Assembly: GCF_002162355.1 (NCBI RefSeq)
Contig: NZ_CP021434.1
Span: forward strand, 3,960,001-4,024,000
Direction of reading: 5' to 3'
Length of the DNA stretch: 64,000 bases
Source of the DNA: Tumebacillus avium
GTDB lineage: Bacteria > Bacillota > Bacilli > Tumebacillales > Tumebacillaceae
Below the pieces are notes generated by a model, which saw only the letters and a list, made by a program, of their open reading frames with translations, made no database searches and was not told the DNA's origin. Both the position numbers and the translations under genes were made by a program. Of this stretch, positions 58,601 to 64,000 are shown one piece after another; positions within the stretch are counted from its first letter, which is position 1, and each line of letters opens with the position of its first letter.

Positions 58601-59627
58601 GGAGCTGGCGGAGCTCTGGGAACATCTGCTCCACACCCGACCGGTCGGGGTGCTGGACGACTTTTTCGCCATCGGCGGGGAATCCTTGAAGGCGGTGTCG
58701 CTGATGGCTGCGATCCGCGAGCGTTTTGGGAAAGATCTGCCGTTGTCCGCGCTGTTCCAACATCCGACGGTGGCGGCGCTGGCTGAGCAGGTGCGGCAGG
58801 AAGCTAATGCTGCGAATGGCTGCAATCCGGTGCTGATTCAAGCGGGGGACGGTACGCAAACACCGCTGTTCCTGATCCATCCCGGCTTGGGCGGTGTGCT
58901 CTGTTACGCCATGCTGGCCCGCCTGCTCGGGGAGGAGCAGACCGTCTATGGACTGCAGGCAGCAGGATACGACGCGGAGGAAGCGGCTTGCGATGATCTC
59001 CATGAGATGGCCGACCGCTATACCGCAGCGATCCGTACGGTCGCCCCGCACGGCCCGTACCGCCTCGGCGGATGGTCGCTGGGAGGCTCGATTGCCTTTG
59101 AGATCGCCTGCCGCTTGGAACGCATGGGTGAAACGGTCGAGTTCCTCGGGCTGATCGACGCGCCGTTCCTTGGCACGAACAAGATCAGCGCCGACATCGA
59201 CTATCACGACCGCAAAGCGGTGCTCCGCGACTATGCCGCCCATCAGATCGGACGTGATGTGCCGGAAGTAATGGAGATGGAGGAACGGGAAGCGATCTCC
59301 TATGTGCTGCGCCTGTGCATCGAACACCATGCATTTCCGCAAGGCGCTGATGAGCAGATGATCGAACGGGCGCTGAAGATCAACGCAGCCCACGGGTTTG
59401 CCGAACTGAATTATTTCAGTGAAGCAACCATCGCAGCAGACCTGCATCTGTATTTCGTCACCGAACAAGACCTCAACCGGCCGTTCCCGCTCTTAAATGC
59501 GGAGGAGTGGAGACCGCGCACTTCCGGAGCGATTCATGTTGCGCAGATCGCTGGCGACCACCACTCCCTGGTGCAGACGCCCCATGTTGCGGTGCTCGCG
59601 AATGTCATGAAAAACAGCCTCGTTTGA
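52629..59627 (+). CDS. Stand-alone dimodular NRPS: A-MT-T-C-A-T-TE
   Basis: 2332 residues from ATG 52629 (GAGGTG 5 bases upstream). Order: A1 with no preceding C domain, so initiating (YTSGSTG about residue 170); a methyltransferase inserted late in A1 (about 475-740; EIGCGTG); T1 (Ser about 974); C (HHIAADG about 1158); A2; T2 (GGESL, Ser about 2019, with His replaced by Glu); and TE (GWSLGG, Ser about 2150; GDHHSL near the end). Codes by eye are A1 DAFFLGVTFK (Ile/Val-like) and A2 DAFFLGITYK (aliphatic, probably Val/Ile). The predicted product is an N-methyl aliphatic dipeptide, a diketopiperazine, or a cyclo-oligomer if the TE works iteratively. It has its own promoter and terminator, so it is independent of its neighbours. 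Its TE differs clearly from the two near-identical TEs upstream. Confidence 0.95.
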   Translation: MNELLIGWSANRTEYPGDQTLHRLFEAQAERTPDAPAVEYGTQSLTFRELNRRANALACHLQGMGVGVNMFVGICMERSVEMIVAMLAILKAGAAYVPLDLAYPKDRLSHMLTDTGLGVLLTEEHLLELLPETDAQILCVDRDRAAIAAEADSNLPEYGDADQLAYVIYTSGSTGTPKGVCIPHRGVVRLVCNTDFVQLGQDDRVAQVSNTSFDAATFEIWGALLNGGTVVGIARETSLSPQQFAAELRELGITTMFLTTALFNQTARFAPDAFATLRHLLFGGEAVDPKWVRTVLSEGAPERLLHVYGPTESTTFATWHLIEAVPEAAVTLPIGGPVANTTLLVLKENGAPAACGETGELYIGGDGLAVGYLHRPEQTAEKFVPHPFQAGERLYKTGDLVRVLPDSSVEFVGRIDQQVKIRGFRIELGEIESALFAHPAVREAVVTVREDHPGNKKIISYVVPDTAALAQAEEEAEDQVAQWEMVFDNLYGSQRENQQDNTFNIIGWNSHFTGEALPAAEMREWLRHTIERIQSLRPKRVLEIGCGTGMLLYRIAPESEAYTGLDISLEVLQALGGQIAQSPELSVKVKLMQRPADQLDFAADAFDLVILNSVIQYFPSIEYLKSVIENAVRSLGSQGAVFLGDVRSLPLLQAFHTAVELYNTADGETSAEQVWQGAMGRLHKDNELVIDPAFFHALKEAVPQISRVEVLLKRGVARNELTQFRYDVILHVGGTDAQEAALQAYEYAAGEFALPAVEELLRREIGQNGQAVLLRNAPDERVWREVQALELLTGADAPQTAGELKRRLQELPEPGAVNPEAWYRLGEQLELEVRVSRSAGHAGLCDVLFWQPGAAVPVLTAEVGAEPDWERYATRPIQARHVRQLTAEYRRYLADRLPDYMVPSAFVLMERLPLTPNGKVDRKALPVPSGATESEAHVPPRDELETVLAGIWQDVLGVEPIGAFTHFFEQGGHSLLATQVITRVRNVFGVELPLQQLFDTPTLAGFAEAVAKLTGSRTDSELIKRVTGSVAPLSFAQRRIWFMQQLEGKEAAAYNIPYAWELRGALNEQALRRSLQEIVRRHATLRTTYELRGAEPVQVIHEELAVDLPVLPMQSREQAEAWIELEARTPFDIAAGPVLRAALLKLGEQEQLFVLNVHHIAADGWSVGVLQEELSALYSSFLTGETSPLPELPIQYADYAVWQRETLETERMAEQFRYWKGKLGGTLPVLQLPAGIAQPNMTSFRGGVVQFSLSKGLLSRLREVGNAEDATLFMVLMAAYQTLLHRYSGQDDILIGSPIAGRTRREVEGLIGIFINMLAMRTDLSGNPSFAELLGRVRTTALEAYAHGDVPFDKLVAELQPHRDVQQSPLFRAVFGYVNAKQQQLLLPGLTLTTLPVDNAGAKFDLSLNLIPDGAGLTALLEYNADLFEHAAIERMAGHYSKLLESIAENAAQRLSGLELLCREERQELLALGRDTEAAYPRDAALPELFAEQVRHAPGRVAIVHGDVQVTYADLNARANSLAHRLCKGGVKSGDLVGLHLADALQMVTAMLAVVKAGAAYVPLDPSYPEERLAFMVRDTGLRVLVTAQDMTPAWVWVEQIRLDAEAEQIAAEPDCDPEVASSADSLVYVIYTSGSTGQPKGVAVPQRGVVRLVRNTNYVSFAEGDRIAQVSNMSFDAATFEIWGALLNGLTLVLIPKHKVLAPVEFAAALQEQKVTTLFITTALFHQMAALVPAAFGGLKHLLVGGEALDPKWVRAVLAASRPKRMCNIYGPTEGTTYSTFYEIETVSELQASIPIGKALANTTLYVLDAERCLTPQGMPGELYIGGDGLAAGYLNRPELTAERFVQNPFADGELLYKTGDLVRWLPDGNLEYIGRIDQQVKVRGFRIELDEIAGVINQHPHVQKAVVTLREQRLAAYAVPKAGEELTRGDLRHFLKAKLPDYMVPSAFVVLDELPLTPNGKINRDALPAPEVLHAAEAGYVPPRDRIEWELAELWEHLLHTRPVGVLDDFFAIGGESLKAVSLMAAIRERFGKDLPLSALFQHPTVAALAEQVRQEANAANGCNPVLIQAGDGTQTPLFLIHPGLGGVLCYAMLARLLGEEQTVYGLQAAGYDAEEAACDDLHEMADRYTAAIRTVAPHGPYRLGGWSLGGSIAFEIACRLERMGETVEFLGLIDAPFLGTNKISADIDYHDRKAVLRDYAAHQIGRDVPEVMEMEEREAISYVLRLCIEHHAFPQGADEQMIERALKINAAHGFAELNYFSEATIAADLHLYFVTEQDLNRPFPLLNAEEWRPRTSGAIHVAQIAGDHHSLVQTPHVAVLANVMKNSLV

Positions 59628-59664
59628 TGCAAAAAGACGCCTGGCGATCAGGCGTCTTTTTGCA
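59628..59664. terminator. Bidirectional terminator overlapping the end of a convergent gene
   Basis: TGCAAAAAGACGCCTG / CAGGCGTCTTTTTGCA form a perfect 16-bp stem with a 5-base loop, immediately after the NRPS stop. The right arm also encodes the last residues and the stop codon of the minus-strand gene ending at 59648. Confidence 0.93.
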
Positions 59665-60916
59665 TGCGGTTGAGCAGGGTGCCGTCGGTGTCAGGGTTTT
59701 CGCCCTGCACGTACGATTTCAAGTGATAGGTGACATAGTCGCCGTAGCGGCTGTTCGTCCGGGTGACCAGGTCTTCCACATAATAAATGCCGCGCGGGAT
59801 GGCGTCGCGAAGCAGGGAGGCTGCCGCGCCGTACACGCCGCTGGCGACTTGCAGGTAGGTGGCGTTGACGCCGTATTCCGCATAGGCCGTCTTGTTGTCG
59901 AGGACATGGTACATGTAGCGCTCTTTGTCGGGATAGACGATCAGGACGCCGACGAGGTCCGCGCCGCTCAGTTTTGCAGCGGCGGGGTCGAGGACTTTCA
60001 ACTCCTTTTGCCAGAGAATGTCCGTTTGATGCAGGTTGCGTTTGATCAGCGATGTGGTGTGATGGTTGACCTTGTAGAGGAAGCCGGTTTCCAACTGGCA
60101 AAAATCAGCCAGCGAGAGTGACTCTTCGTGCGGCATCAGGCTGCCAAAGAACTGTTTGGAACCGAGGCGGACGTTAAACTTCAGTTCGTAGACCTCGTTG
60201 TAGAAAAAAAGCGGCGTGCTGCCTTGCACCAGCATCGGGTAGCTGTGAATCGCTTCATCGAGGAAGCATTCTGGCGACCATGTGGTGTAGAGCGTATCGG
60301 GGTCGGCAAGGGAGGGGTCGGCGAAAAAGGAAGTGTCCTCTTCGACGATGTACAGGCCGAGCGGTTTTTCTTGGGGGTGTTGTTTGATCACTTCCAGCGC
60401 CATCCAGTTGACGACGCCCGGGTTCATGCCGGAGCAGACGATCGCCGTCGTGTTTTGAAAGGCAGCTTTTTTCTGTTCAAAGAGGCGGTAGCGCTCGATG
60501 AGCGGGAAGCCTTCGTATTCGTCTTCGAGATCGTCGATCATCGTATTTTCCAGTGCGGTGTTGACATAGGGAATGGACAGTTCGTCACAGCAGGCGAGCA
60601 TGTCCAGCGTGTCCGCCCAGGAGACATCGATCACAAGCGTTGGCCTGTGCTTGTTCAGGTAGCGGCGGAAGAGCGGGATGTCGCGGAGGTTGAGCTGGTG
60701 CAGGTGGATCTGTGCGGCGAGGTGGGGGAAGCGCTTGGCGATGTTGCTTTTCTGTTGTTGTTTGATGTCGATCAGGTGCAGGGCGCACGTTTTGATCCGG
60801 TCGTGGAGCGGATCGGAGGGGTCGAGTGCGGCATGTTGGAAGATCGACAACAGAGCGTTCGCCACGCCGCCGCCGCTGCCGAGAATGGCGATCGTGTCTT
60901 GGGGTGTCTTGCTCAT
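59648..60916 (-). CDS. Saccharopine dehydrogenase / homospermidine synthase-like oxidoreductase
   Basis: 422 residues from the ATG at 60916, which has AAAGGAGG just upstream. The same frame stays open far upstream only because it runs through a tandem repeat. The N-terminal Rossmann fold (TIAILGSGGGVANALLS) and the central SGMNPGVVNWMA motif resemble saccharopine dehydrogenase-like and homospermidine synthase proteins. These join or split amino acids or polyamines via imines with NAD(P). The exact substrate is unknown. It is convergent with the dimodular NRPS and shares its terminator. A role in polyamine metabolism, or in making an unusual amine precursor, is possible but unsupported by neighbours. 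Confidence 0.7.
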   Translation of the reverse strand: MSKTPQDTIAILGSGGGVANALLSIFQHAALDPSDPLHDRIKTCALHLIDIKQQQKSNIAKRFPHLAAQIHLHQLNLRDIPLFRRYLNKHRPTLVIDVSWADTLDMLACCDELSIPYVNTALENTMIDDLEDEYEGFPLIERYRLFEQKKAAFQNTTAIVCSGMNPGVVNWMALEVIKQHPQEKPLGLYIVEEDTSFFADPSLADPDTLYTTWSPECFLDEAIHSYPMLVQGSTPLFFYNEVYELKFNVRLGSKQFFGSLMPHEESLSLADFCQLETGFLYKVNHHTTSLIKRNLHQTDILWQKELKVLDPAAAKLSGADLVGVLIVYPDKERYMYHVLDNKTAYAEYGVNATYLQVASGVYGAAASLLRDAIPRGIYYVEDLVTRTNSRYGDYVTYHLKSYVQGENPDTDGTLLNRMQKDA

Positions 60917-61006
60917 GGAATTCCTCCTTTCTGAAATTTGACTTACTATATGGTATGAACTGCGAGGTTTGCTTGAAAGGTACAAGCACATAGCAGCGTG
61001 CACACA

Positions 61007-61036
61007 AAAAGGTCCCGGCGTCCGCCGAGACCTTTT
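61007..61036 (-). terminator. Terminator of the CotG-like repeat gene
   Basis: The arms AAAAGGTCCCGGCG / CGCCGAGACCTTTT form a stem with one wobble. Read on the minus strand it ends in CCTTTTT, 11 bases past the stop at 61047. This supports the minus strand as the coding strand of the repeat gene. Confidence 0.8.
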
Positions 61037-61046
61037 CTGCCGAGAG

Positions 61047-61709
61047 CTAATCGCCCTTCCTGCCGGAGCCAGAGCCCTTTTTGCCGGAGCCATGACCCTT
61101 TTTACCTGAACCAGAGCCCTTTTTGCCGGAGCCATGGCCCTTTTTTCTGCCGGAGCCATGGCTCTTTCTGCCAGAGCCATGGCCCTTTCTGCCAGAGCCA
61201 GAGCCCTTTTTGCCAGAGCCATGACCCTTCCTGCCGGAGCCAGAGCCCTTTCTGCCGGAGCCAGAGCCCTTTCTGCCGGAGCCAGAGCCTTTTCTGCCGG
61301 AGCCAGAGCCCTTTCTGCCGGAGCCAGAGCCTTTTCTGCCGGAGCCAGAGCCTTTTCTGCCGGAGCCAGAGCCTTTTCTGCCGGAGCCAGAGCCTTTTCT
61401 GCCAGAGCCAGAGCCTTTTCTACCGGAACCAGAGCCTTTTCTGCCGGAGCGATGACCCTTTCTGCCGGAACCGGAGCCCTTTCTGCCGGAGCCGGAGCCT
61501 TTTCTGCCCGAGCCTTTGCCTTTTTTCCCGGAGCGTTTCCCGGAGCGTTTGCCGGAGCTTTTTCCGGAGGAACCAGATCCTGCACCTTCTTGGGAGGCGG
61601 TCACCAGGTCGTGATCGACCGGGTCATTTCGAAGAAATTCACTGGAGCTGTTCATCTCACATGCAAGATTGACAAGGCCTGCGATCTCCGTTTTGCTCAG
61701 CTTTTCCAA
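61047..61709 (-). CDS. CotG-like basic repeat protein, putative spore coat protein
   Basis: 220 residues. The start is TTG at 61709, with GGGGTGAT a few bases upstream. A non-repetitive N terminus (about 1-40, KLSKTEIAGLVNLACEMN) is followed by Lys/Arg/Ser/Gly-rich sequence and about 22 imperfect heptads of the type GSGRKGS, with His variants (GHGSGKK). The protein would be very basic and disordered. It is divergent from a cotH-type kinase gene 114 bases away. In Bacillus, cotG (Ser/Lys/Arg-rich repeats phosphorylated by CotH) is likewise next to and divergent from cotH. I therefore infer a CotG-like coat protein whose repeat serines are CotH targets. There is no direct sequence homology with B. 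subtilis CotG that I can claim. Confidence 0.7.
   Translation of the reverse strand: MEKLSKTEIAGLVNLACEMNSSSEFLRNDPVDHDLVTASQEGAGSGSSGKSSGKRSGKRSGKKGKGSGRKGSGSGRKGSGSGRKGHRSGRKGSGSGRKGSGSGRKGSGSGRKGSGSGRKGSGSGRKGSGSGRKGSGSGRKGSGSGRKGSGSGRKGSGSGRKGHGSGKKGSGSGRKGHGSGRKSHGSGRKKGHGSGKKGSGSGKKGHGSGKKGSGSGRKGD
61050..61511 (-). repeat. 21-bp tandem repeat array encoding GSGRKGS heptads
   Basis: About 22 imperfect 21-bp units, of the form CTTTCTGCCGGAGCCAGAGC on the plus strand. They differ by single-base changes and by Arg/Lys and Ser/His switches. The most uniform units lie in the middle, as expected for slippage or unequal exchange. The array is within the CotG-like gene and keeps its frame. Confidence 0.9.
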
Positions 61710-61823
61710 TACGGATCACCCCAAAGAGTAAAGTTGTTTTACATCTTATGGTCGAAACTCGTCACTTGCTGTAGACGACATCACATATCTTGAGAAAAAG
61801 GCATCTACCCAAGGAGGCTCCCC
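61710..61823. promoter_or_regulatory. Divergent promoter region between the CotG-like gene and cotH
   Basis: A 114-base gap between two divergent sporulation-type genes. CATATCTTG at 61784-61792 loosely resembles the SigK -10 (CATAnnnTA), but no clear -35 is seen. The cotH ribosome binding site AAGGAGG is at 61811-61817. Late mother-cell control is expected from the gene types; the sequence itself does not prove it. Confidence 0.3.
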
Positions 61824-62915
61824 ATGGCACCAAACTCTGCGCTCCCGGTCTGCTCACTGTTCGTTCACCCTTCCGACTTGCAGACCCTCCGCCGCGACAT
61901 CGAGTCGGACGATCCCGTCCCGGCCCGCCTTAAACTGGACGGCCGCACCTATCAGGCGGAGGTCTCCTACCGCGGCTCCCACATCCGCCGCTATCCGAAA
62001 AAGTCTTATTTTCTATCCTTCCGCTCCCCAAGCACCTGCCAAGGAGCCCGCGAATGGCACCTCAACGCCGAATACGCCGACCCCTCGATGATCCGCAACA
62101 AATTATCCTTCGACTTTTTCCAGCAAATCGGCCACCTCGCGCCCGACGCCCGGCACATCCAGCTCAAACTCAACGGCGCTCTCCAAGGCGTCTACCTGCA
62201 GCTCGAATCGGTCGATGACCTCTTTTTGAAAAAACGCGGCCTGCCGCCTGGCACGCTGTACTACGCCATCAACGACGACGCCAACTTTTCCCTGATCAGC
62301 CCGATCGATGAGGATGTCAAAAGAGAACTCGAAGCCGGCTACGAACTCAAAACGGGGGAGGAGGACGACTTTCGCCATCTCAGGGAGCTCGTCTACAAAA
62401 TCAATACCACGCCCCAAGCCGATTTTGCCGCCGAGATTTCCGCCTTGATCGAAATCCAACCCTACTTCAAATGGCTCGCCGGAGTCGTCTGCACCCAGAA
62501 CTTCGATGCCTTTATCCAAAACTACGCCCTCTACCGCAATGCCGAGCAGGGCACGTTCACGCTCATCCCGTGGGACTTTGACGGCACCTGGGGCCGCAAC
62601 CTGCGCGGGAAACTGCTGCGCCATGACTTTATCCCGATCACCGGCTATAACACGCTCACGGCGCGCCTGCTCACCGTCCCGGAATTGAAACGCCAATACC
62701 GGATGCTGATGACCGAAATTCTGGAGACGTCGTTTACCCCGGCCGGCATCGAACCGACCTTGCGCCATCTGCTCCAAACCATCCGTCCGGCGCTCGCCAA
62801 TGACCCTTATCAACGCAACAGCCTCGACCGTTTCGATGATGAATATGATGTCATTCTGGAGTACACGGCCAAGCGTAACGCGTTCCTTCGCGAAGAGCTG
62901 GCCGTTCTGCGCTAA
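61824..62915 (+). CDS. cotH: CotH-family spore coat protein kinase
   Basis: 363 residues. The CotH kinase fold is recognisable: VSYRGSHIRRYPKKSYFLSF near residue 50 (the conserved RGxxSRxxPKKSY-like region), KLNGALQGVYLQLESVDD near 115, and the catalytic/metal region NYALYRN...LIPWDFDGTWGRN near 235-260. CotH proteins are atypical Ser/Thr kinases that phosphorylate coat proteins such as CotB and CotG and are needed for assembly of the outer coat. AAGGAGG lies 6 bases before the ATG. Its divergent neighbour is a Ser/Lys/Arg-rich repeat protein, its likely substrate. The pair shows that the host forms endospores. Confidence 0.88.
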   Translation: MAPNSALPVCSLFVHPSDLQTLRRDIESDDPVPARLKLDGRTYQAEVSYRGSHIRRYPKKSYFLSFRSPSTCQGAREWHLNAEYADPSMIRNKLSFDFFQQIGHLAPDARHIQLKLNGALQGVYLQLESVDDLFLKKRGLPPGTLYYAINDDANFSLISPIDEDVKRELEAGYELKTGEEDDFRHLRELVYKINTTPQADFAAEISALIEIQPYFKWLAGVVCTQNFDAFIQNYALYRNAEQGTFTLIPWDFDGTWGRNLRGKLLRHDFIPITGYNTLTARLLTVPELKRQYRMLMTEILETSFTPAGIEPTLRHLLQTIRPALANDPYQRNSLDRFDDEYDVILEYTAKRNAFLREELAVLR

Positions 62916-62930
62916 CCTGCTGGGGCAACA

Positions 62931-62965
62931 AAACAGCCTGTCCGCCAACTGCGAACAGGCTGTTT
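62931..62965 (+). terminator. Terminator after cotH
   Basis: AAACAGCCTGT / ACAGGCTGTTT form a perfect 11-bp stem with a 13-base loop, 15 bases after the cotH stop. The T-tract is short, so termination may be moderate. From 62966 to 63125 I see only AT-richer leader sequence and the next ribosome binding site. Confidence 0.7.
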
Positions 62966-63125
62966 CGCTATTTACAAGTGAAACAAGCATTGGTCTAGTA
63001 CATGCTATCCCTTCAAAACGTAAGATATTGTACAACTCAAGTTGCCGGACAGATATCCTCCCGTGATCGATGTCCGCTGGGTACAAGCGCGGACAAGCAG
63101 CTTGAGAAAGGAGTGGTAGAATGCA

Positions 63126-64000
63126 ATGCCCACCTCAATCATCATTTTGACCGTCAGCACGTTTCTGCTGATGATGCTGCTGATGTTCTGGCGGCCGCAC
63201 CAGCTGAACGAAGCGGTCCCTGCCGTTGCGGGGGCTGCATTGATGCTTTTGATCGGAGCGGTGCCGATGTCCGATCTGGGGCAGATTTTGCAGACGGTGA
63301 GCGGGGCGGCGGTGACGATCATCGCGACCATCGTCATGGCGAACGTCTTGGAGAGCCTCGCGTTTTTCTCCTGGATTGCCGACCGGTTGGCAGTCAGGGC
63401 CCGCGGCTCCGGCCTGCGGTTGTTTTGGTACACCAATCTGCTGTGTTTTCTGATGACGCTGTTTTTCAACAACGACGGCAGCATCCTGATCACCACGCCA
63501 ATCCTACTGATCTTGCTCAAACAGCTTGGTCTCAAGCCGCATCAGCAGATCCCGTATCTGGTCAGCGGCGCTTTGATCGCCACCGCTTCCAGCGCGCCGA
63601 TTGGCGTCAGCAACATCGTCAACCTGATCGCTTTGCAGGTGGTCGGCATGGACCTGTACATGCAGACGGCGATGATGTTCGTCCCGGCAACTGCCGGACT
63701 CTTGCTGATGGTCGTGCTCTTGCTTGCTATCTTCAAACGCGACATCCCCAAACAGCTCCGTGCGCTTCCACCGCATATCTCGCTTCGTTTGGCTTCCCCT
63801 CAGCAGCAGCAAAAATCCCGCTTCATGTTGAAAATCTTCCTGTTCGTCATCGTGGTGCGAGTCAGCTTGTTTGTCGGCTCTTATTTCGGCATCCCCGTCG
63901 AAGTGATGGCGGCGGGCGGCGCGCTGGTGCTCTTGATCTGGCGCTGGGCGTACATGAAGATCCCGCCGAATGATCTTTGGAAAAAGACGCCTTGGCACAT
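63126..64000 (+). CDS. ArsB/NhaD-type permease, 3'-truncated by the window
   Basis: The frame from ATG 63126 stays open to the window end (291 codons). AAAGGAG at 63107-63113 lies upstream; an in-frame TAG at 63117 fixes the start. An ATG at 63121 is in another frame and stops at once. The protein begins with hydrophobic segments (SIIILTVSTFLLMMLLMFW; ALMLLIGAVPMSDL). It carries the ion-transporter-superfamily signature region MTLFFNNDGSILITTPI and SSAPIGVSNIVNLIAL, as in ArsB arsenite pumps and related permeases such as YwrK. At least seven membrane segments are visible. No arsR or arsC is in view, so arsenite export is not established. Confidence 0.82.
   Translation, partial: MPTSIIILTVSTFLLMMLLMFWRPHQLNEAVPAVAGAALMLLIGAVPMSDLGQILQTVSGAAVTIIATIVMANVLESLAFFSWIADRLAVRARGSGLRLFWYTNLLCFLMTLFFNNDGSILITTPILLILLKQLGLKPHQQIPYLVSGALIATASSAPIGVSNIVNLIALQVVGMDLYMQTAMMFVPATAGLLLMVVLLLAIFKRDIPKQLRALPPHISLRLASPQQQQKSRFMLKIFLFVIVVRVSLFVGSYFGIPVEVMAAGGALVLLIWRWAYMKIPPNDLWKKTPWH

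Noticed and set aside
61050-61511. CRISPR array
   Set aside because: Repeats are directly adjacent 21-bp units with no spacers, no leader and no cas genes, and they code for protein.
59648-61585. A 645-residue minus-strand protein with an EKALAPAEK-type repeat fused to the dehydrogenase-like enzyme
   Set aside because: The extension is another frame of the 21-bp repeat array. The enzyme has its own AAAGGAGG and ATG at 60916, and the repeat gene has its own terminator at 61007-61036.
60998-61793. Plus-strand repeat proteins (SQSPFCR-type and SAGARAL-type) over the repeat array
   Set aside because: Tandem repeats with a unit divisible by 3 keep all frames open. The minus-strand frame has a ribosome binding site, a non-repetitive N terminus and a terminator in the right direction.
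63002-63973. Plus-strand frame of 323 residues at the right end
   Set aside because: It is a Gln/Arg/His-rich shadow in another frame. The frame from 63126 encodes a clear multi-span membrane permease with ArsB-like motifs.

Overview
The window is about 64 kb of a GC-rich, spore-forming Firmicute. The evidence is AAGGAGG-type ribosome binding sites, AT-rich intergenic promoters, rho-independent terminators, a CotH spore-coat kinase beside a CotG-like repeat protein, and a thermitase-like subtilase. A Tumebacillus, Alicyclobacillaceae or Brevibacillus-like host is plausible, but this is inference. About 85% of the window is nonribosomal peptide synthetase (NRPS) and polyketide synthase (PKS) biosynthesis.

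Layout: (1) 1-6732 is the 3' end of an NRPS, C'-A-T-C-A-T-TE, whose upstream part lies outside the window. (2) 6886-30129 holds two NRPS genes with terminators on both sides. Together they form a seven-module line, A-T-C-A-T-C-A-T-C-A-MT-T / C-A-T-C-A-T-C-A-T-TE, with its own initiation module and thioesterase. (3) 30198-31373 (minus) is a secreted subtilisin/thermitase-like protease. (4) 31615-52482 is one apparent operon: a PKS gene (KS-AT-KR-ACP, split by a one-base frameshift), an NRPS C-A-T-C-A-T, an NRPS C-A-T, then the whole reductive pyrimidine route (preT, preA, dihydropyrimidinase, beta-ureidopropionase) and an NCS1 nucleobase-type permease, closed by a strong terminator. (5) 52629-59627 is a stand-alone dimodular NRPS, A-MT-T-C-A-T-TE. 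(6) 59648-64000 holds a saccharopine dehydrogenase/homospermidine synthase-like gene, a CotG-like repeat gene divergent from cotH, and the start of an ArsB/NhaD-type permease.

Main finding: the four pyrimidine-catabolic enzymes convert uracil to beta-alanine (or thymine to 3-aminoisobutyrate), and preT overlaps the last NRPS gene by 4 bases. The first A domain of the same operon has a hand-read specificity code, GDWVVSLADK, that matches the beta-alanine code (VDWVISLADK) at 8 of 10 positions, including the D at position 236 seen in beta-amino-acid A domains. I infer that the operon makes its own beta-amino-acid building block from pyrimidines and uses it in a PKS/NRPS product. The operon contains no aminotransferase that would degrade beta-alanine further.

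A-domain codes were read by eye against the GrsA PheA motifs. They are 1: DIWELTTDDK, DIFHFGLIIK; 2: DAFFLGITFK, DIFHFGLIIK, DLLMGGAVCK, DAFHLGCMLK; 3: DIQYAAHVIK, DAQFIAEVIK, DIFHFGLIIK; 4: GDWVVSLADK, DLFNNALTYK, DIFHFGLILK; 5: DAFFLGVTFK, DAFFLGITYK. No epimerization domain, MbtH protein, phosphopantetheinyl transferase or pathway regulator was seen.
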